The notes below the pieces were generated by a model, which did not search any database, was not told where the DNA came from, and saw nothing but the letters and a program-made list of their open reading frames with translations. Positions 54,177 to 63,887 of a stretch of 64,000 nt of DNA are shown one piece after another. The stretch is from assembly GCF_041228405.1 (NCBI RefSeq), contig NZ_CP133888.1, forward strand, positions 930,001-994,000, read 5' to 3'. Made by a program: the position numbers and the translations under genes. The stretch's first letter is position 1; every line of letters begins with the position of its first letter. This stretch comes from Salinilacustrithrix flava (GTDB lineage Bacteria; Actinomycetota; Acidimicrobiia; Acidimicrobiales; Salinilacustritrichaceae).

Positions 54177-54186
54177 CCGACGCGGA

Positions 54187-54891
54187 TCACGACCCGTCGG
54201 GCGTGACCGCGGGGAACAGCACGTTGTTCTCGAGGTGGACGTGCCGGTGGGTGTCCAGCTCCAGGTGCTCCAGCCGGTCGTACAGCGAGGCGTAGCTGGC
54301 GCAGCCGTCGGCGGGTGGCTGGTAGCCGTCCGTCACGGCTCGCAGGTCCTCCAGCAGCTCCCCGGCCCGATCGTGCTCGGTCATGAGCATCCGGACCGGG
54401 TTGGACAGCGTCCCGAACGGGAACGACCGCTGCCCGTCGGACCATGCCTCGATCGCCGGGAAGAGGATCTGCTCCTCCTTGGCCAGGTGGGGGACGAGGT
54501 CGTCGTGGATCTCGGTGACGAGCTCGGCGACGCGAGCCAGCTCCGGGTGGCGGGAGCCGTGGACGTCGCGCACCTTCTCGGCCAGCGCCACGAGGAGCGG
54601 CAGCTCCTCGTGCAGGTAGGCGTGGTGCGTGCCCACGATGTGGGCGACGAGGGCCACCGGCTCGAGCTGGTCCACGTCGGCACCGGCGTCGTCGACGACG
54701 GCGTCGAGCTCGTCGGCCACCACGACGGGGTCGAGTCCGGCCGCACCGGCCGCGTCGACCAGGGAGCGCTGCCCGTGGCAGCAGTAGTCGATGCCGAACC
54801 GCTCGAAGACCCGGGCCCGGGCGGGGCGCTCGGCGACCAGATCGCCCAACGTCCGATCGAGCTGACCGCGTGAGGCGTCGAGGGTGGTCAT
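54187..54891 (-). CDS. RIC (YtfE/ScdA-like) di-iron Fe-S repair protein
   Basis: 234 residues. The N-terminal ScdA_N domain has Cys37 and Cys38 in DYCCHGQRSLVDA. The hemerythrin-like domain carries its histidines and glutamates in THHAYLHEELP, TEIHDDLVPHLAKEEQILFP, MLMTEHDRAGELL and THRHVHLENNVLFP. RIC proteins repair Fe-S clusters damaged by nitric oxide or oxidants, matching the suf and aconitase genes nearby. The gene follows a dyad shared with the suf/globin promoter. Confidence 0.95.
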   Translation of the reverse strand: MTTLDASRGQLDRTLGDLVAERPARARVFERFGIDYCCHGQRSLVDAAGAAGLDPVVVADELDAVVDDAGADVDQLEPVALVAHIVGTHHAYLHEELPLLVALAEKVRDVHGSRHPELARVAELVTEIHDDLVPHLAKEEQILFPAIEAWSDGQRSFPFGTLSNPVRMLMTEHDRAGELLEDLRAVTDGYQPPADGCASYASLYDRLEHLELDTHRHVHLENNVLFPAVTPDGS

Positions 54892-54919
54892 GGCGCTCCT
54901 TCCGAACGGCAGGCCGTTC

Positions 54920-54937
54920 TTCTAGTGACTGACAGAA
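54920..54937. promoter_or_regulatory. TTCTAG-N6-CTAGAA type dyad before RIC
   Basis: TTCTAG-TGACTG-ACAGAA matches the dyad consensus at 10 of 12 arm positions, including the full left arm. It lies about 29 bases before the RIC start codon. The downstream divergent gene is a secreted acylase. Confidence 0.5.
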
Positions 54938-55001
54938 CAATAGTAGGAGCGCGACGTCGCCCGTCGTAGGGTCGAAGGTCCCGACGCCTATCGTCGCCCG
55001 G

Positions 55002-57521
55002 GTGCCCCCCGCCGATCGCCTCCGCTGGCTGCGACGCTCCGTCGCCGTCGCCCTCGTCCTCGCCCTCACCGCTGCCTGCTCGTCGGACGGCTCCGGCGAC
55101 GAGCAGGCCGGGGACGACGCGACCGAGACCGAGACGGTCACCGCGTCCGACGCCGAGGACCGCGCCTACTACATCCTCCCGCCCGGCAACTACGGCGGCC
55201 TCCCGACCACCGATGACTCGCTCGACCAGCTCCCGCTCTACGACGGGCTGACGCCGCTCCGGGGCGACGTCACCGATGCCGACATCGACGAGCTCTTCCT
55301 CCCGATGGACTTCGAGCCCATCGGCGAGACCACCCCGCTCGACGTCGGCCGTGACGGCGCCACGGTCGTCTACGACGAGTACGGCGTCGCCCACATCGAG
55401 GGCGAGACCCGTGAGGACCTGGCCTTCGGCGCCGGGTACGTGAGCGTCCGCGACCGCGGCCTCCTGCTCGACTTCGGGCGGGGCCCGGCGCGCGCCGCGG
55501 TGGCCGACGTGCCCGGCATCGACGCCTTCTCGCTGGTGACCAGCGCCCAGGAGTTCATCCCGAGCGAGGCAGCCGAGCAGCTCGTGCGCGACCAGGTCGA
55601 CCTCCTGGTCGAGACCTACGGCGAGGAGGGCGAGGAGATCGTCGCCGAGATGCAGGCCTACGCCGACGGCGCCAACGCGTACTACGAGGCGAACCCCGAC
55701 GGCACCGAGCGGGCGCCGTTCACGGTCGAGGACGTCGTGGCCACCACGGCGTTCATCGGCTCGATCTTCGGCGCCGGTGGCGGCGGCGAGGCCGCGAACG
55801 CCGAGTTCCTCTCCACGCTGGAGAACCGCCTCGGACCCGACCGCGGCCGCCAGGCCTGGGAGGACCTCCTCCAGACCGACGACCCCGAGGCACCGACCAC
55901 GCTCGAGGAGCGCTTCGACTACGGCACCTTCACCGGCGGCGACGTCGTCGGGTCGGTGGCGATCGACGAGGGCTCGATCATCTCCCTCGATCCCCGCGAG
56001 CCGGCCCCGGGGGCAGCGCCGCTCGTGGAGGGTGAGCAGGCCGCGTATCGGGTCGACGCCGCCGGCGATCCGCCCGACCGCCAGGCGTCGAACTGGCTCA
56101 CCGTGGCCCCGGAGGCCTCGGCCGAGGGCACGACGCTGGGCGTCATGGGCCCCCAGCTCGGCTACTTCTACCCCGAGATCGTCATGCAGGTGCACCTGAG
56201 CGGGCCGGGCATCGAGGCCCAGGGCGCCGCCGTCCCCGGGCTGGCCATGTACCTGCTCATCGGCCGCACCCAGGACTACGCATGGAGCCTCACCTCCGCT
56301 GGCCTCGACGTGCGCGACGTGTTCGCCGAGCAGCTGTGCGAGCCCGACGGCTCCGAGCCCACCCGCGAGTCCGGGTCCTACCTGTTCGAGGGCGAGTGCA
56401 CCCCGTTCGAGCAGTTCGAGGCCGGCACCCTCGGCGGCACGCCGATCCGCTACCCGGTGTCGGTGCACGGGCCGGTGATCGGCACGGCCACCGTCGACGG
56501 CCAGCCGGTGGCGCTCACCCGCCAGCGGTCGACCTTCGGCCGGGACGGACTGAACCTGGCCGCCCTGAAGTCGATGACCGAGGGCGACGCCGGCACCGCC
56601 GAGGAGTTCTGGGACTCGGCCAGCCGTTTCGGCTTCACCTTCAACTGGGGCTACGTGAACCGCGAGGAGATCGGCTACTTCGCCTCCGGCCGGCTGCCCG
56701 TGCGGGCCGAGGGGCTCGACCGGCGACTGCCGACCTGGGGCACGGGGGAGTACGAGTGGCAGGGCTTCCTCGAGCCCGACCAGCACCCCCACGCCGCCGG
56801 CCACCCCGACGACCGCCTCGTGAACTGGAACAACCAGTCCGCGCCAGGCTTCATGCACAGCGACACCGAGCTCTACGGCTCGGTCCACCGGGTGGAGAAC
56901 TTCGACCAGTGGCCGGACCCGGTCACCCTCGCCGACGTCGTGTCGGTGATGAACCGGGCCGCGACCGAGGACGTCCGCGCCAGCCTGTGGCCGGTCGTCA
57001 GCGAGGTCCTGCAGGGCGGCGACGCGCCATCGGACCTGGCGGGTCAGGCGGTGGACATCCTCGACGGCTGGGTCTCCGACGATGCACCGCTGCTCGATGC
57101 CGACGAGGACGGCTCCTACGACGAGGCCGGCGCGCTCCTGCTCGACGAGCTCTGGCCGGCCATCGAACGCGCCGCGCTGGACCCGGTGTTCGGCGACATC
57201 CTCGACGCCGGCATCGCGCTCCGCGGCATCGACGGCGAGAGCGTCGTCGACAAGGACCTGCGCACGCTGCTCGGCCAGGACGTCGAGGGCCCGTTCCAGC
57301 TCGCCTACTGCGGCGAGGGCGACCTCGACGCCTGCCGGACCGACCTGTGGGCCGCCATCGATGCGCGAGTGGACGAGCTGGCCGGCGAGCGGGGGCCGGA
57401 CCCGACGACGTGGCTGGGCGAGGCGCGGCGCGCCACCTTCACCCCCGGGCTCATCCCCGACGACTTCCGGGCCACCAACCGGCCGACGTACCAGCAGCTG
57501 CTGGAGCTGGCGCCCCGCTGA
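55002..57521 (+). CDS. Penicillin acylase-family lipoprotein
   Basis: 839 residues, GTG start. A lipobox ends in LTAAC near residue 26, so it is a lipoprotein. The Ntn-hydrolase nucleophile is Ser363 in RQASNWLTV, which becomes the N-terminus of the beta chain after self-cleavage. The alpha chain precedes it; the beta part includes GRTQDYAWSLTSAGLDVRD and LVNWNNQSAPGF. Members cleave side-chain amides of beta-lactams or acyl-homoserine lactones; substrate unknown. It ends flush with the convergent peptidase (TGATCA). Confidence 0.93.
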   Translation: MPPADRLRWLRRSVAVALVLALTAACSSDGSGDEQAGDDATETETVTASDAEDRAYYILPPGNYGGLPTTDDSLDQLPLYDGLTPLRGDVTDADIDELFLPMDFEPIGETTPLDVGRDGATVVYDEYGVAHIEGETREDLAFGAGYVSVRDRGLLLDFGRGPARAAVADVPGIDAFSLVTSAQEFIPSEAAEQLVRDQVDLLVETYGEEGEEIVAEMQAYADGANAYYEANPDGTERAPFTVEDVVATTAFIGSIFGAGGGGEAANAEFLSTLENRLGPDRGRQAWEDLLQTDDPEAPTTLEERFDYGTFTGGDVVGSVAIDEGSIISLDPREPAPGAAPLVEGEQAAYRVDAAGDPPDRQASNWLTVAPEASAEGTTLGVMGPQLGYFYPEIVMQVHLSGPGIEAQGAAVPGLAMYLLIGRTQDYAWSLTSAGLDVRDVFAEQLCEPDGSEPTRESGSYLFEGECTPFEQFEAGTLGGTPIRYPVSVHGPVIGTATVDGQPVALTRQRSTFGRDGLNLAALKSMTEGDAGTAEEFWDSASRFGFTFNWGYVNREEIGYFASGRLPVRAEGLDRRLPTWGTGEYEWQGFLEPDQHPHAAGHPDDRLVNWNNQSAPGFMHSDTELYGSVHRVENFDQWPDPVTLADVVSVMNRAATEDVRASLWPVVSEVLQGGDAPSDLAGQAVDILDGWVSDDAPLLDADEDGSYDEAGALLLDELWPAIERAALDPVFGDILDAGIALRGIDGESVVDKDLRTLLGQDVEGPFQLAYCGEGDLDACRTDLWAAIDARVDELAGERGPDPTTWLGEARRATFTPGLIPDDFRATNRPTYQQLLELAPR

Positions 57522-58757
57522 TCAGCCGGCCGGCCGGGGCGCCGAGGTGGCGGACAGCACGTCCGCCACGGCGCTCCGGACCAGCTGGTCCCAGCCGGCG
57601 GCCGCGCCTCGCCAGCGTTCCGCGCCGGCTCGCGCCGCCCACAGCTCCTCCGCGTCGGCCCACGCGGCTGCTTCGACGGTGGCGAGCGACGTGCGGATGG
57701 CGAGGAGCGCGTCGCCGCCCTCGGCACCGGGCCGCTCGACGGCCCGGCTGAGCGCGCTGAAGGACCGCCACGCGCCGACGTCGCCGAGGACGGACGCGAC
57801 GACGGCCTCGTCCCCGAGCACGGCGACCGGCAGGTAGACGCTGCTGCACGGCGTCCCCAGCGCCGCCCAGACCCGCAACGGCTCACCCGGATCGGACGGC
57901 AGGTCGGCGACCATCGACGCCGTGGTGCACTGGTAGTCGCGCACGTGCATGCACACGGTCACCCCGGACCAGTCGTCGTGCACGCCGTCGGGCACCGGGG
58001 TCGGATCACCCGTCGAACCGGGCTGGCCCCAGGGGCCGCCGCCGTGGTCGCGCAGGGCGGCCACGGCGTGGTGCGGGGTCACCGAGCTGCCGGTGGAGAC
58101 GCAGCGGCGGGTGGCGGCCAGTCGGTGGTCGGCGATGCCGGTCGGTGCTGCCGGCGCCCGTCGCCCGTCCCAGTCCGTGCCGCGCTCGACGTCGTCGGAG
58201 GATCGCGTCCACTCGGTCGAGAGCGTGAGCCGGTTGGAGATGGCGGCACCCCCGCCGACGGGGGCGGCCACCCAGGACCGCCCGGAGGTCTCGAGCACCC
58301 AGCCGCCGTCGGGATCGACGATCAGGAACGACGACCAGTAGGGCTCGTCCGCACCTGCCTCCCCGCTGCCACCCTGACCGTGGGCGTCGAGCAGGTCGGC
58401 GATCACGTCCACCGCCCGGTCGGCCGTCGTCGCCCGCTCGAGACCGAGCCGGACGAGGTCCATGCCGACCAGCGCCTCGGGTGCGGCGTGGGGGTCGTCC
58501 ACCGTCCACACCTTCTCGTTGCCGATGGCCACCCGGTGCTCGTTGACGCCGTGCTCCAGCCCCCACATCCACGTGGGCCGGGAGCCGAGGAGCGCGGCCG
58601 CGCCGGCATCGGGGATCGTCAGGTACGTGGCGGAGACCGACCCGCCCGGGTCGCGGCCGGGGAGCCACTCGAGGACCTGGGCCTCGTCGACGGGCCGGTC
58701 GCTGGACTTGGCGAACAGCATCCCGCCGGGGCGGCGCACGCAGAAGGTGTCGCACAC
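57522..58757 (-). CDS. Secernin/C69-like peptidase
   Basis: 411 residues, GTG start: MCDTFCVRRPGGMLFAKSSDRPVDEAQVLEWLP. Cys2, exposed after Met removal, is the likely Ntn nucleophile of the C69 family; SSDRP and GNEKVWTV are also typical, as in secernins. Central YWSSFLIVDPDGGWVLETSGRSWVAAPVGGGAAISNRLTL is the family core. A dipeptidase-like activity is likely but unproven. The preceding gene, an amine oxidase, is on the same strand 7 bp away. Confidence 0.87.
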   Translation of the reverse strand: MCDTFCVRRPGGMLFAKSSDRPVDEAQVLEWLPGRDPGGSVSATYLTIPDAGAAALLGSRPTWMWGLEHGVNEHRVAIGNEKVWTVDDPHAAPEALVGMDLVRLGLERATTADRAVDVIADLLDAHGQGGSGEAGADEPYWSSFLIVDPDGGWVLETSGRSWVAAPVGGGAAISNRLTLSTEWTRSSDDVERGTDWDGRRAPAAPTGIADHRLAATRRCVSTGSSVTPHHAVAALRDHGGGPWGQPGSTGDPTPVPDGVHDDWSGVTVCMHVRDYQCTTASMVADLPSDPGEPLRVWAALGTPCSSVYLPVAVLGDEAVVASVLGDVGAWRSFSALSRAVERPGAEGGDALLAIRTSLATVEAAAWADAEELWAARAGAERWRGAAAGWDQLVRSAVADVLSATSAPRPAG

Positions 58758-58764
58758 GGCGGGG

Positions 58765-60135
58765 TCAGCCCCCGAGCGCGGCCAGGACCTCGGCGGCGAC
58801 GCGCTGGCCGCTGTCGATGGCCCCGTCGATGTAGCCGGTCCAGTGCTCGGCGGTCTCGGTGCCGGCCCAGTGGATGCGCCCGATCGGTCGGCGCAGCGCC
58901 GGGCCGTAGACGGTCCAGGCGCCGGGTGGGAGGTGGGCGCCGTAGCACCCGCGGGTGAAGGGCTCGGCCGACCAGTCGCGGTCGACGTAGCCGGCGACGT
59001 CTCGGGCGCGCTCGCCCATCGCCCGGGCCAGCACGTCGACCACGACGTCGCGGCGCTCCTCCATCGTCTGCTCGCCGGCCGCCACCGCGGCGGGCCCCTC
59101 GAAGAAGCCGCTGATCAGGCCGGGGCGGCCCGCCGGCGGGGTGCAGTCGAAGGTGACGCCGATCGGTTCACCCGGGGCCAGGACCATGCCGGAGAGGCCC
59201 TCGTCGCGCCACCACGGCTCCTCGTAGAGGACGTGGAACTTCACGACCGAGCCCTGGGGCATGTGCTGGACCAGCTGGTCCCGCTGGGCTCCGAGCGGCG
59301 GGTCGTAGGCGATGCGGCCGGCCAGGGTCGGGGGCACGGCGACGACGACGCGGTCGGCGTCGAGCTCGGTCGGTCCCGCCGGGGCGCTGACCCCGATGCG
59401 GACGCCGTCGTCGTGCTGGGCGATCGAGGTGACGGCGTGGAAGAGGCGCATCGTGCCCTCGGGCAGGCGTGACGCCAGCTGCTCGGCCACCGGCTGCATC
59501 CCACCCTCGACCCGGTCCTGCTGGGCGCCGCCCTCGCTGTCGGTGAGCTTCGACCAGCCCCCGGCGGAGTGGAGGTAGTGGGCGGCGTGGAGCAGGGACA
59601 GCTGCGCGCTGGAGGCGGCGAACACCGCCTGCACGCCGACCTCGAACAGGCCGGCCACGCGCTCGACCACCCCACGGGTCCGCACCCACTCGGCGAGGCT
59701 CATGGCGTCCCACTCCTGCGCCCGCGGCGCGGACCACGGGGCCTCGAGCGGCACCTGCTCGGCGATCGCCTCGAGGGCGCCGACCAGCTCCAGGTACGAG
59801 GTGAGCTCGTCGTCGTCGAACCCGAAGGCCACGTTGGCCACCCGGCGGGCACCGTCGCCGTCGAGGATGACGTCGTCACCCGCCTCGGTCTGCGGGTAGG
59901 TCCGCAAGCCGAGCTGGTCCACCAGGGCCACGATGCGGTCTTGCCCGGGGCCGATCCACTGCCCGCCCAGGTCGATCCAGGTGCCCAGGTGCTCCTCGGT
60001 GCACGTGCGGCCTCCGACGCGGTCCCGCGCCTCGAGCACCACCACCGACCGGCCCGCGCCGGTGAGCTCCCGGGCGGCCGTCAGACCGGCGAAGCCGGCC
60101 CCCACGACGACGACGTCCACACGCTGGTCGGCCAT
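58765..60135 (-). CDS. Flavin-dependent amine oxidase
   Basis: 456 residues from the ATG at 60135 (MADQRVDVVVVGAGFAGLTAARELTGAGRSVVVLEARDRVGGRTCT), a dinucleotide-binding start with the GxGxxG motif; an ATG 63 bases earlier is not conserved. The end has IHWAGTETAEHWTGYIDGAIDSGQRVA, the FAD-binding motif of monoamine oxidases. Oxidises an amine, producing an aldehyde and H2O2. Cotranscribed with the C69-like peptidase 7 bp downstream. Confidence 0.95.
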   Translation of the reverse strand: MADQRVDVVVVGAGFAGLTAARELTGAGRSVVVLEARDRVGGRTCTEEHLGTWIDLGGQWIGPGQDRIVALVDQLGLRTYPQTEAGDDVILDGDGARRVANVAFGFDDDELTSYLELVGALEAIAEQVPLEAPWSAPRAQEWDAMSLAEWVRTRGVVERVAGLFEVGVQAVFAASSAQLSLLHAAHYLHSAGGWSKLTDSEGGAQQDRVEGGMQPVAEQLASRLPEGTMRLFHAVTSIAQHDDGVRIGVSAPAGPTELDADRVVVAVPPTLAGRIAYDPPLGAQRDQLVQHMPQGSVVKFHVLYEEPWWRDEGLSGMVLAPGEPIGVTFDCTPPAGRPGLISGFFEGPAAVAAGEQTMEERRDVVVDVLARAMGERARDVAGYVDRDWSAEPFTRGCYGAHLPPGAWTVYGPALRRPIGRIHWAGTETAEHWTGYIDGAIDSGQRVAAEVLAALGG

Positions 60136-60296
60136 GGCGGGCGACCTTATCGACCGTGGAACCGGGTCGTTCCGATGGCGAACCGGGTTGCCGAGCACGC
60201 CTCGGGGGCGTGTCCCGCGGCCCAGAACGAGCAGCCGTGCCGTCCGTCGAGGCGAGCGGGGCCAGACTGGCGGCAGACCACGAGCGGGGAGAACCC

Positions 60297-60953
60297 ATGT
60301 CCAGCATGTACGGAGACGAGCACCGGGAGCTCCAGGACCGCTTCGACAGCCGGGCCCTGGCCGACACGCTGGAGGCGGTCACGGTCATGCCCGTGATCGA
60401 CGAAGCCGCGAAGGCGTTCATCGAGTCCCGCGCCTTCTTCTTCCTCAGCACCGTGGACGGCGAGGGCCAGCCGACGGTGTCCTACAAGGGCGGAGCCCCG
60501 GGGTTCGTCCGGGTCGTCGACGACACGACCCTCGTGTTCCCGAGCTACGACGGCAACGGCATGTACCTCTCGATGGGCAACATCGCCGGTCAGGGGCGCA
60601 TCGGTCTGCTGTTCATCGACTTCGAGACCCCGCACCGGGTCCGGATCCACGCCGAGGCCGAGCTGGTCACCGAGGGCGCACTGCTCGACAGCCACCCGGG
60701 GGCCGACCTCGTGGTCCGGGCGACGGTCACGCAGTCGTTCGTGAACTGCGGCCGGTACATCCCGAAGCGGGCCGTCCCGGACGCCACCCACCACCTGCCC
60801 GACGAGGAGGGCAACGTGCCGCTCGCGACGTGGAAGCGCATCGACCTCCTGCAGGACGTCCTGCCCGGGCGCGACCGGGGCCGGGCCGAAGCCGAAGCCG
60901 GCACCATCGGCGCCGACGAGTACGCGGAGAAGGTCGCTCGGGGCGACGTCTGA
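60297..60953 (+). CDS. Pyridoxamine 5'-phosphate oxidase-fold protein
   Basis: 218 residues. FIESRAFFFLSTVDGEGQPTVSYKGGAPGFVRVVDDTTLVFPSYDGNGMYLSMGNI is the split-barrel flavin-binding pattern, and QSFVNCGRYIPK follows. An AGCGGGGAG lies 6-10 bases before the ATG. These proteins bind FMN or F420 and may act as oxidoreductases; the substrate is unknown. It is divergent from the amine oxidase across 161 bp. Confidence 0.87.
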   Translation: MSSMYGDEHRELQDRFDSRALADTLEAVTVMPVIDEAAKAFIESRAFFFLSTVDGEGQPTVSYKGGAPGFVRVVDDTTLVFPSYDGNGMYLSMGNIAGQGRIGLLFIDFETPHRVRIHAEAELVTEGALLDSHPGADLVVRATVTQSFVNCGRYIPKRAVPDATHHLPDEEGNVPLATWKRIDLLQDVLPGRDRGRAEAEAGTIGADEYAEKVARGDV

Positions 60954-61020
60954 CGTCTCCCGGGTCGGGCCGAGCGGAAGTGGTCACGACCGACCGGGCC
61001 CGCTCCGCGACACTGCTGCC

Positions 61021-62067
61021 ATGGCCACGAACCCCTCCCCCACCACCGACACCGCCGGACCGACGACCGCCGCCGCGTTCGGGGCCAGCTTCGTGGATCA
61101 GATGCCGGTGGCGGACTTCGTCGGCGGCCGCTGGGGCGAGGCGCGCCTCGACCCGCTGCAGCCGCTGGCGCTCCACCCCGCCGCCCACGTCCTGCACTAC
61201 GGCAGCGCCTGCTTCGAGGGGCTGAAGGCGCACCGCGGCGCCGACGGGACGGTGCGGGTGTTCCGCCTCGACCGGCACGTGGCCCGCATGCAGCGATCCG
61301 CCGAGGTGCTCGTGCTCCCGGTCCCGCCGGCGGACCTGCTCACGGGGATGATCGTCGATGCCGTCCGCGCCGGGCTCGACCAGGTGCCCGAGCCACCGGG
61401 CTCGCTCTACCTCCGGCCGATCCTCATCGGCGTCGACGCCAACATCGGCTCCGCCGCCCGACCGAGCGACGACGCCCTCCTCTACGTGCTGGCCAGCCCG
61501 GTCGGCGACTACTTCGCCGGCGGGCTCCGGGCGCTCGTGGTCGCCGTCTCCGGCCAGCCCCGCACGACACCCCAGTTCGGAGTGGTCAAGACCGGTGCGA
61601 ACTACGCGATGGCGCTCGGGACGACCAGGCGAGCCAACGCCGAGCTCGGCGCCGACCAGGTGCTGTTCGCGCCCGGCGGCCGCGTCGAGGAGACGGGCGC
61701 ATCGAACTTCCTCCTGATCGACGGCGAGCGGATCGTGACGCCCGAGCTCACCGATGCGTTCCTCCACGGGGTGACCCGGGACTCGCTCCTGCACATCGGC
61801 GCCGACCTCGGCTACGAGGTCGAGGAGCGCCCGGTCACCGTCGAGGACCTGGTGGCGTGGGCGGCTCGACCCGATGCCGAGGCGGCCCTGTCGGGCACGG
61901 CGGCGGCGCTGTCGCCCGTCGGCCAGCTGGTCCTCGACGGGGAGCGGATCGACGTCGGGACCGGGCAGGTGGGTCCCCACGCCGTCCGGCTGCGGGACGC
62001 CCTGCGCGAGGTGCAGACCGGGGTCCGCGCCGATCCGGGCGGGTGGCTCACCGAGGTCCGTCCCTGA
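61021..62067 (+). CDS. ilvE: Branched-chain amino acid aminotransferase
   Basis: 348 residues, fold type IV PLP enzyme. The PLP lysine is Lys190 in VVKTGANYAMALGTTRRA, and the family signature ADQVLFAPGGRVEETGASNFLLI follows. The N-terminus (GGRWGEARLDPLQPLALHPAAHVLHYGSACFEGLKAHRG) is class II IlvE-like. It converts Val, Leu and Ile to their keto acids. It stands 67 bp after the oxidase-fold gene and 59 bp before the transporter gene. Confidence 0.95.
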   Translation: MATNPSPTTDTAGPTTAAAFGASFVDQMPVADFVGGRWGEARLDPLQPLALHPAAHVLHYGSACFEGLKAHRGADGTVRVFRLDRHVARMQRSAEVLVLPVPPADLLTGMIVDAVRAGLDQVPEPPGSLYLRPILIGVDANIGSAARPSDDALLYVLASPVGDYFAGGLRALVVAVSGQPRTTPQFGVVKTGANYAMALGTTRRANAELGADQVLFAPGGRVEETGASNFLLIDGERIVTPELTDAFLHGVTRDSLLHIGADLGYEVEERPVTVEDLVAWAARPDAEAALSGTAAALSPVGQLVLDGERIDVGTGQVGPHAVRLRDALREVQTGVRADPGGWLTEVRP

Positions 62068-62126
62068 CCCGCTGAGGCCGGCACGGTCTGCCGGCGCCCC
62101 GATCCCCGACCACTACGGTGCCGCCG

Positions 62127-63887
62127 ATGTCCGGAGACGCGCTGGCGACGTTGGCCGTCCTGGTGGGCATGTTCGGCCTGCTGGCATCGGACCGGTTCCC
62201 GCCGTCCGGCGTGCTGCTCGGCGGCCTCGCCGTCCTCGTCCTCGGTGACGTCATCGAGCCGGAGGCCGGCTTCGCCGGGTTCGCCAACCAGGCCCCGCTG
62301 ACCGTGGCCGCCCTGTACGTGGTCGCGGCCGGCGCTCGGCGGACGGGCCTGCTCGCCGGCATCACCGGACGGGTGCTCGGCGGTGACGGCGGCCGCTCGT
62401 CCATGGCCCGGCTCTGCCTCCCCGTCGCCGGCCTCTCGTCGGTCTTCAACAACACGCCGATGGTCGCCATGCTCCTGCCGGAGGTGGCCAGCTGGGCCCG
62501 CAGCAAGCGGCTGCCGGTGTCGCGCTTCTTGATGCCGCTCTCCTTCGCCGCCATCCTCGGCGGCACGGTCACCCTCATCGGCACGTCGACGAACCTCGTG
62601 GTGTCGGGCGTGCTCGAGCAGCAGGGCTACGAGCCGTTCAGCCTGTTCGAGCTCACCCCGGTCGGACTCCCGGTGGCCGTCGTCGGCCTGGCGGTGCTGA
62701 TCGGCGCGGCGACCCGCCTGCTGCCGGATCGGTCCGACCCCGCCCTCGAAGCCGTCTCCGCGCTCCGCGAGTACGCCCTGCACCTCGAGGTCGAACCCGG
62801 CGGTGCGCTCGTCGGCACGTCGATCACCGATGCCGGGCTCCGCAGCCTCTCCGGCGTCTACCTCGCCGACATCGTCCGCAACGACCGCCACCTCGGCCCC
62901 GTGAGCCCGGACGAGCTGCTCGAGGCCGACGACCTGCTGATCTTCGTGGGGGACGTCACCGACGTGCTCGACCTCCGGGCCCGAGCCGGCCTCCGACCGC
63001 CGCCCGAGCAGGCCGACGTGCTCGATGGCGCTCGCGAGCCGCTGTACTTCGAGGCCGTCATCGGCCGGGAATCCGACCTGGTCGGTCGCACGCTCAAGGA
63101 GGTCGGCGGGCGCACGGGCTACCGGGCCGCCGTCGTCGCCATCCACCGCTCGGGGACGCGGGTCGAGGGCAAGCTCGGCGACGTCGAGCTCCACGCCGGC
63201 GACACGCTCGTGCTGCTGGCGAGCAGCGACCTGCGCACCGCCCGGCGAGCGATGGAGGACTTCCTCGTCATCGCCCCGCTGCAGCACGCCGTGCCCGTGA
63301 TCGGCCGCAAGGCCCGCTGGGTGGCGCTGGCCCTCGCCGTCTTCGTCGTGTGCGCCGGCTTCGAGCTCACCACGGTCTTCGAAGCCGCCCTGGTCGCCGC
63401 CGGCGTCGTCGTGGGCGCAAGGGTCGTCAGCTTCGCCGAAGCCAAGCGCTCGATCGACCTCGACGTCATCGTCATGATCGCCGCCGCCCTCGGCATCGGG
63501 TCCGCGGTCGAGTCCAGCGGCCTGGCCCAGGACCTCGCCGACGTCGCCACCGACGGGCTCGGCTTCCTCGGCGTCGTCGGCGTCGTGCTCGGGATCCTCG
63601 TGACGACGAGCCTGCTCACCGAGATCGTCACCAACAACGCAGCTGCAGCGGTCGTCGTCCCCATCGCGATCCGGGCCGCGGAGGCGGTCGACCTCGACCT
63701 GCGCGTCATGGCGGTGGGCGTGGCGGTGGTGGCCTCGTCGTCGTTCCTGACCCCGATCGGCTACCAGACCAACGCCATGGTCTACGGCCCAGGCAACTAC
63801 CGCTTCGGCGACTTCGTCCGGGTCGGCGGCATCGTGAACCTCGTCGTCCTGGCGGCTGCCACCACGATGGTCGTGACCCTGGGCTGA
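62127..63887 (+). CDS. DASS/SLC13-family transporter with two RCK_C domains
   Basis: 586 residues (ATG at 62127; GTG at 62118 is an alternative). Hydrophobic segments span the first 200 and last 200 residues. The conserved Na+/substrate loops are FNNTPMVAMLLPEV with GTSTNLVVSG and, in the second half, TEIVTNNAAAAVVVPIA. The soluble middle, about 210-380, holds two TrkA-C-type domains (HLEVEPGGALVGTSITDAGLRSL; FEAVIGRESDLVGRTLKEVGG). Such proteins transport dicarboxylates or sulfate; the specific ion is not readable. Confidence 0.9.
   Translation: MSGDALATLAVLVGMFGLLASDRFPPSGVLLGGLAVLVLGDVIEPEAGFAGFANQAPLTVAALYVVAAGARRTGLLAGITGRVLGGDGGRSSMARLCLPVAGLSSVFNNTPMVAMLLPEVASWARSKRLPVSRFLMPLSFAAILGGTVTLIGTSTNLVVSGVLEQQGYEPFSLFELTPVGLPVAVVGLAVLIGAATRLLPDRSDPALEAVSALREYALHLEVEPGGALVGTSITDAGLRSLSGVYLADIVRNDRHLGPVSPDELLEADDLLIFVGDVTDVLDLRARAGLRPPPEQADVLDGAREPLYFEAVIGRESDLVGRTLKEVGGRTGYRAAVVAIHRSGTRVEGKLGDVELHAGDTLVLLASSDLRTARRAMEDFLVIAPLQHAVPVIGRKARWVALALAVFVVCAGFELTTVFEAALVAAGVVVGARVVSFAEAKRSIDLDVIVMIAAALGIGSAVESSGLAQDLADVATDGLGFLGVVGVVLGILVTTSLLTEIVTNNAAAAVVVPIAIRAAEAVDLDLRVMAVGVAVVASSSFLTPIGYQTNAMVYGPGNYRFGDFVRVGGIVNLVVLAAATTMVVTLG

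Noticed and set aside
55002..57521. Acylase considered as a cephalosporin-resistance determinant
   Set aside because: The family includes beta-lactam acylases, but nothing in the sequence identifies the substrate, so no resistance call was made.
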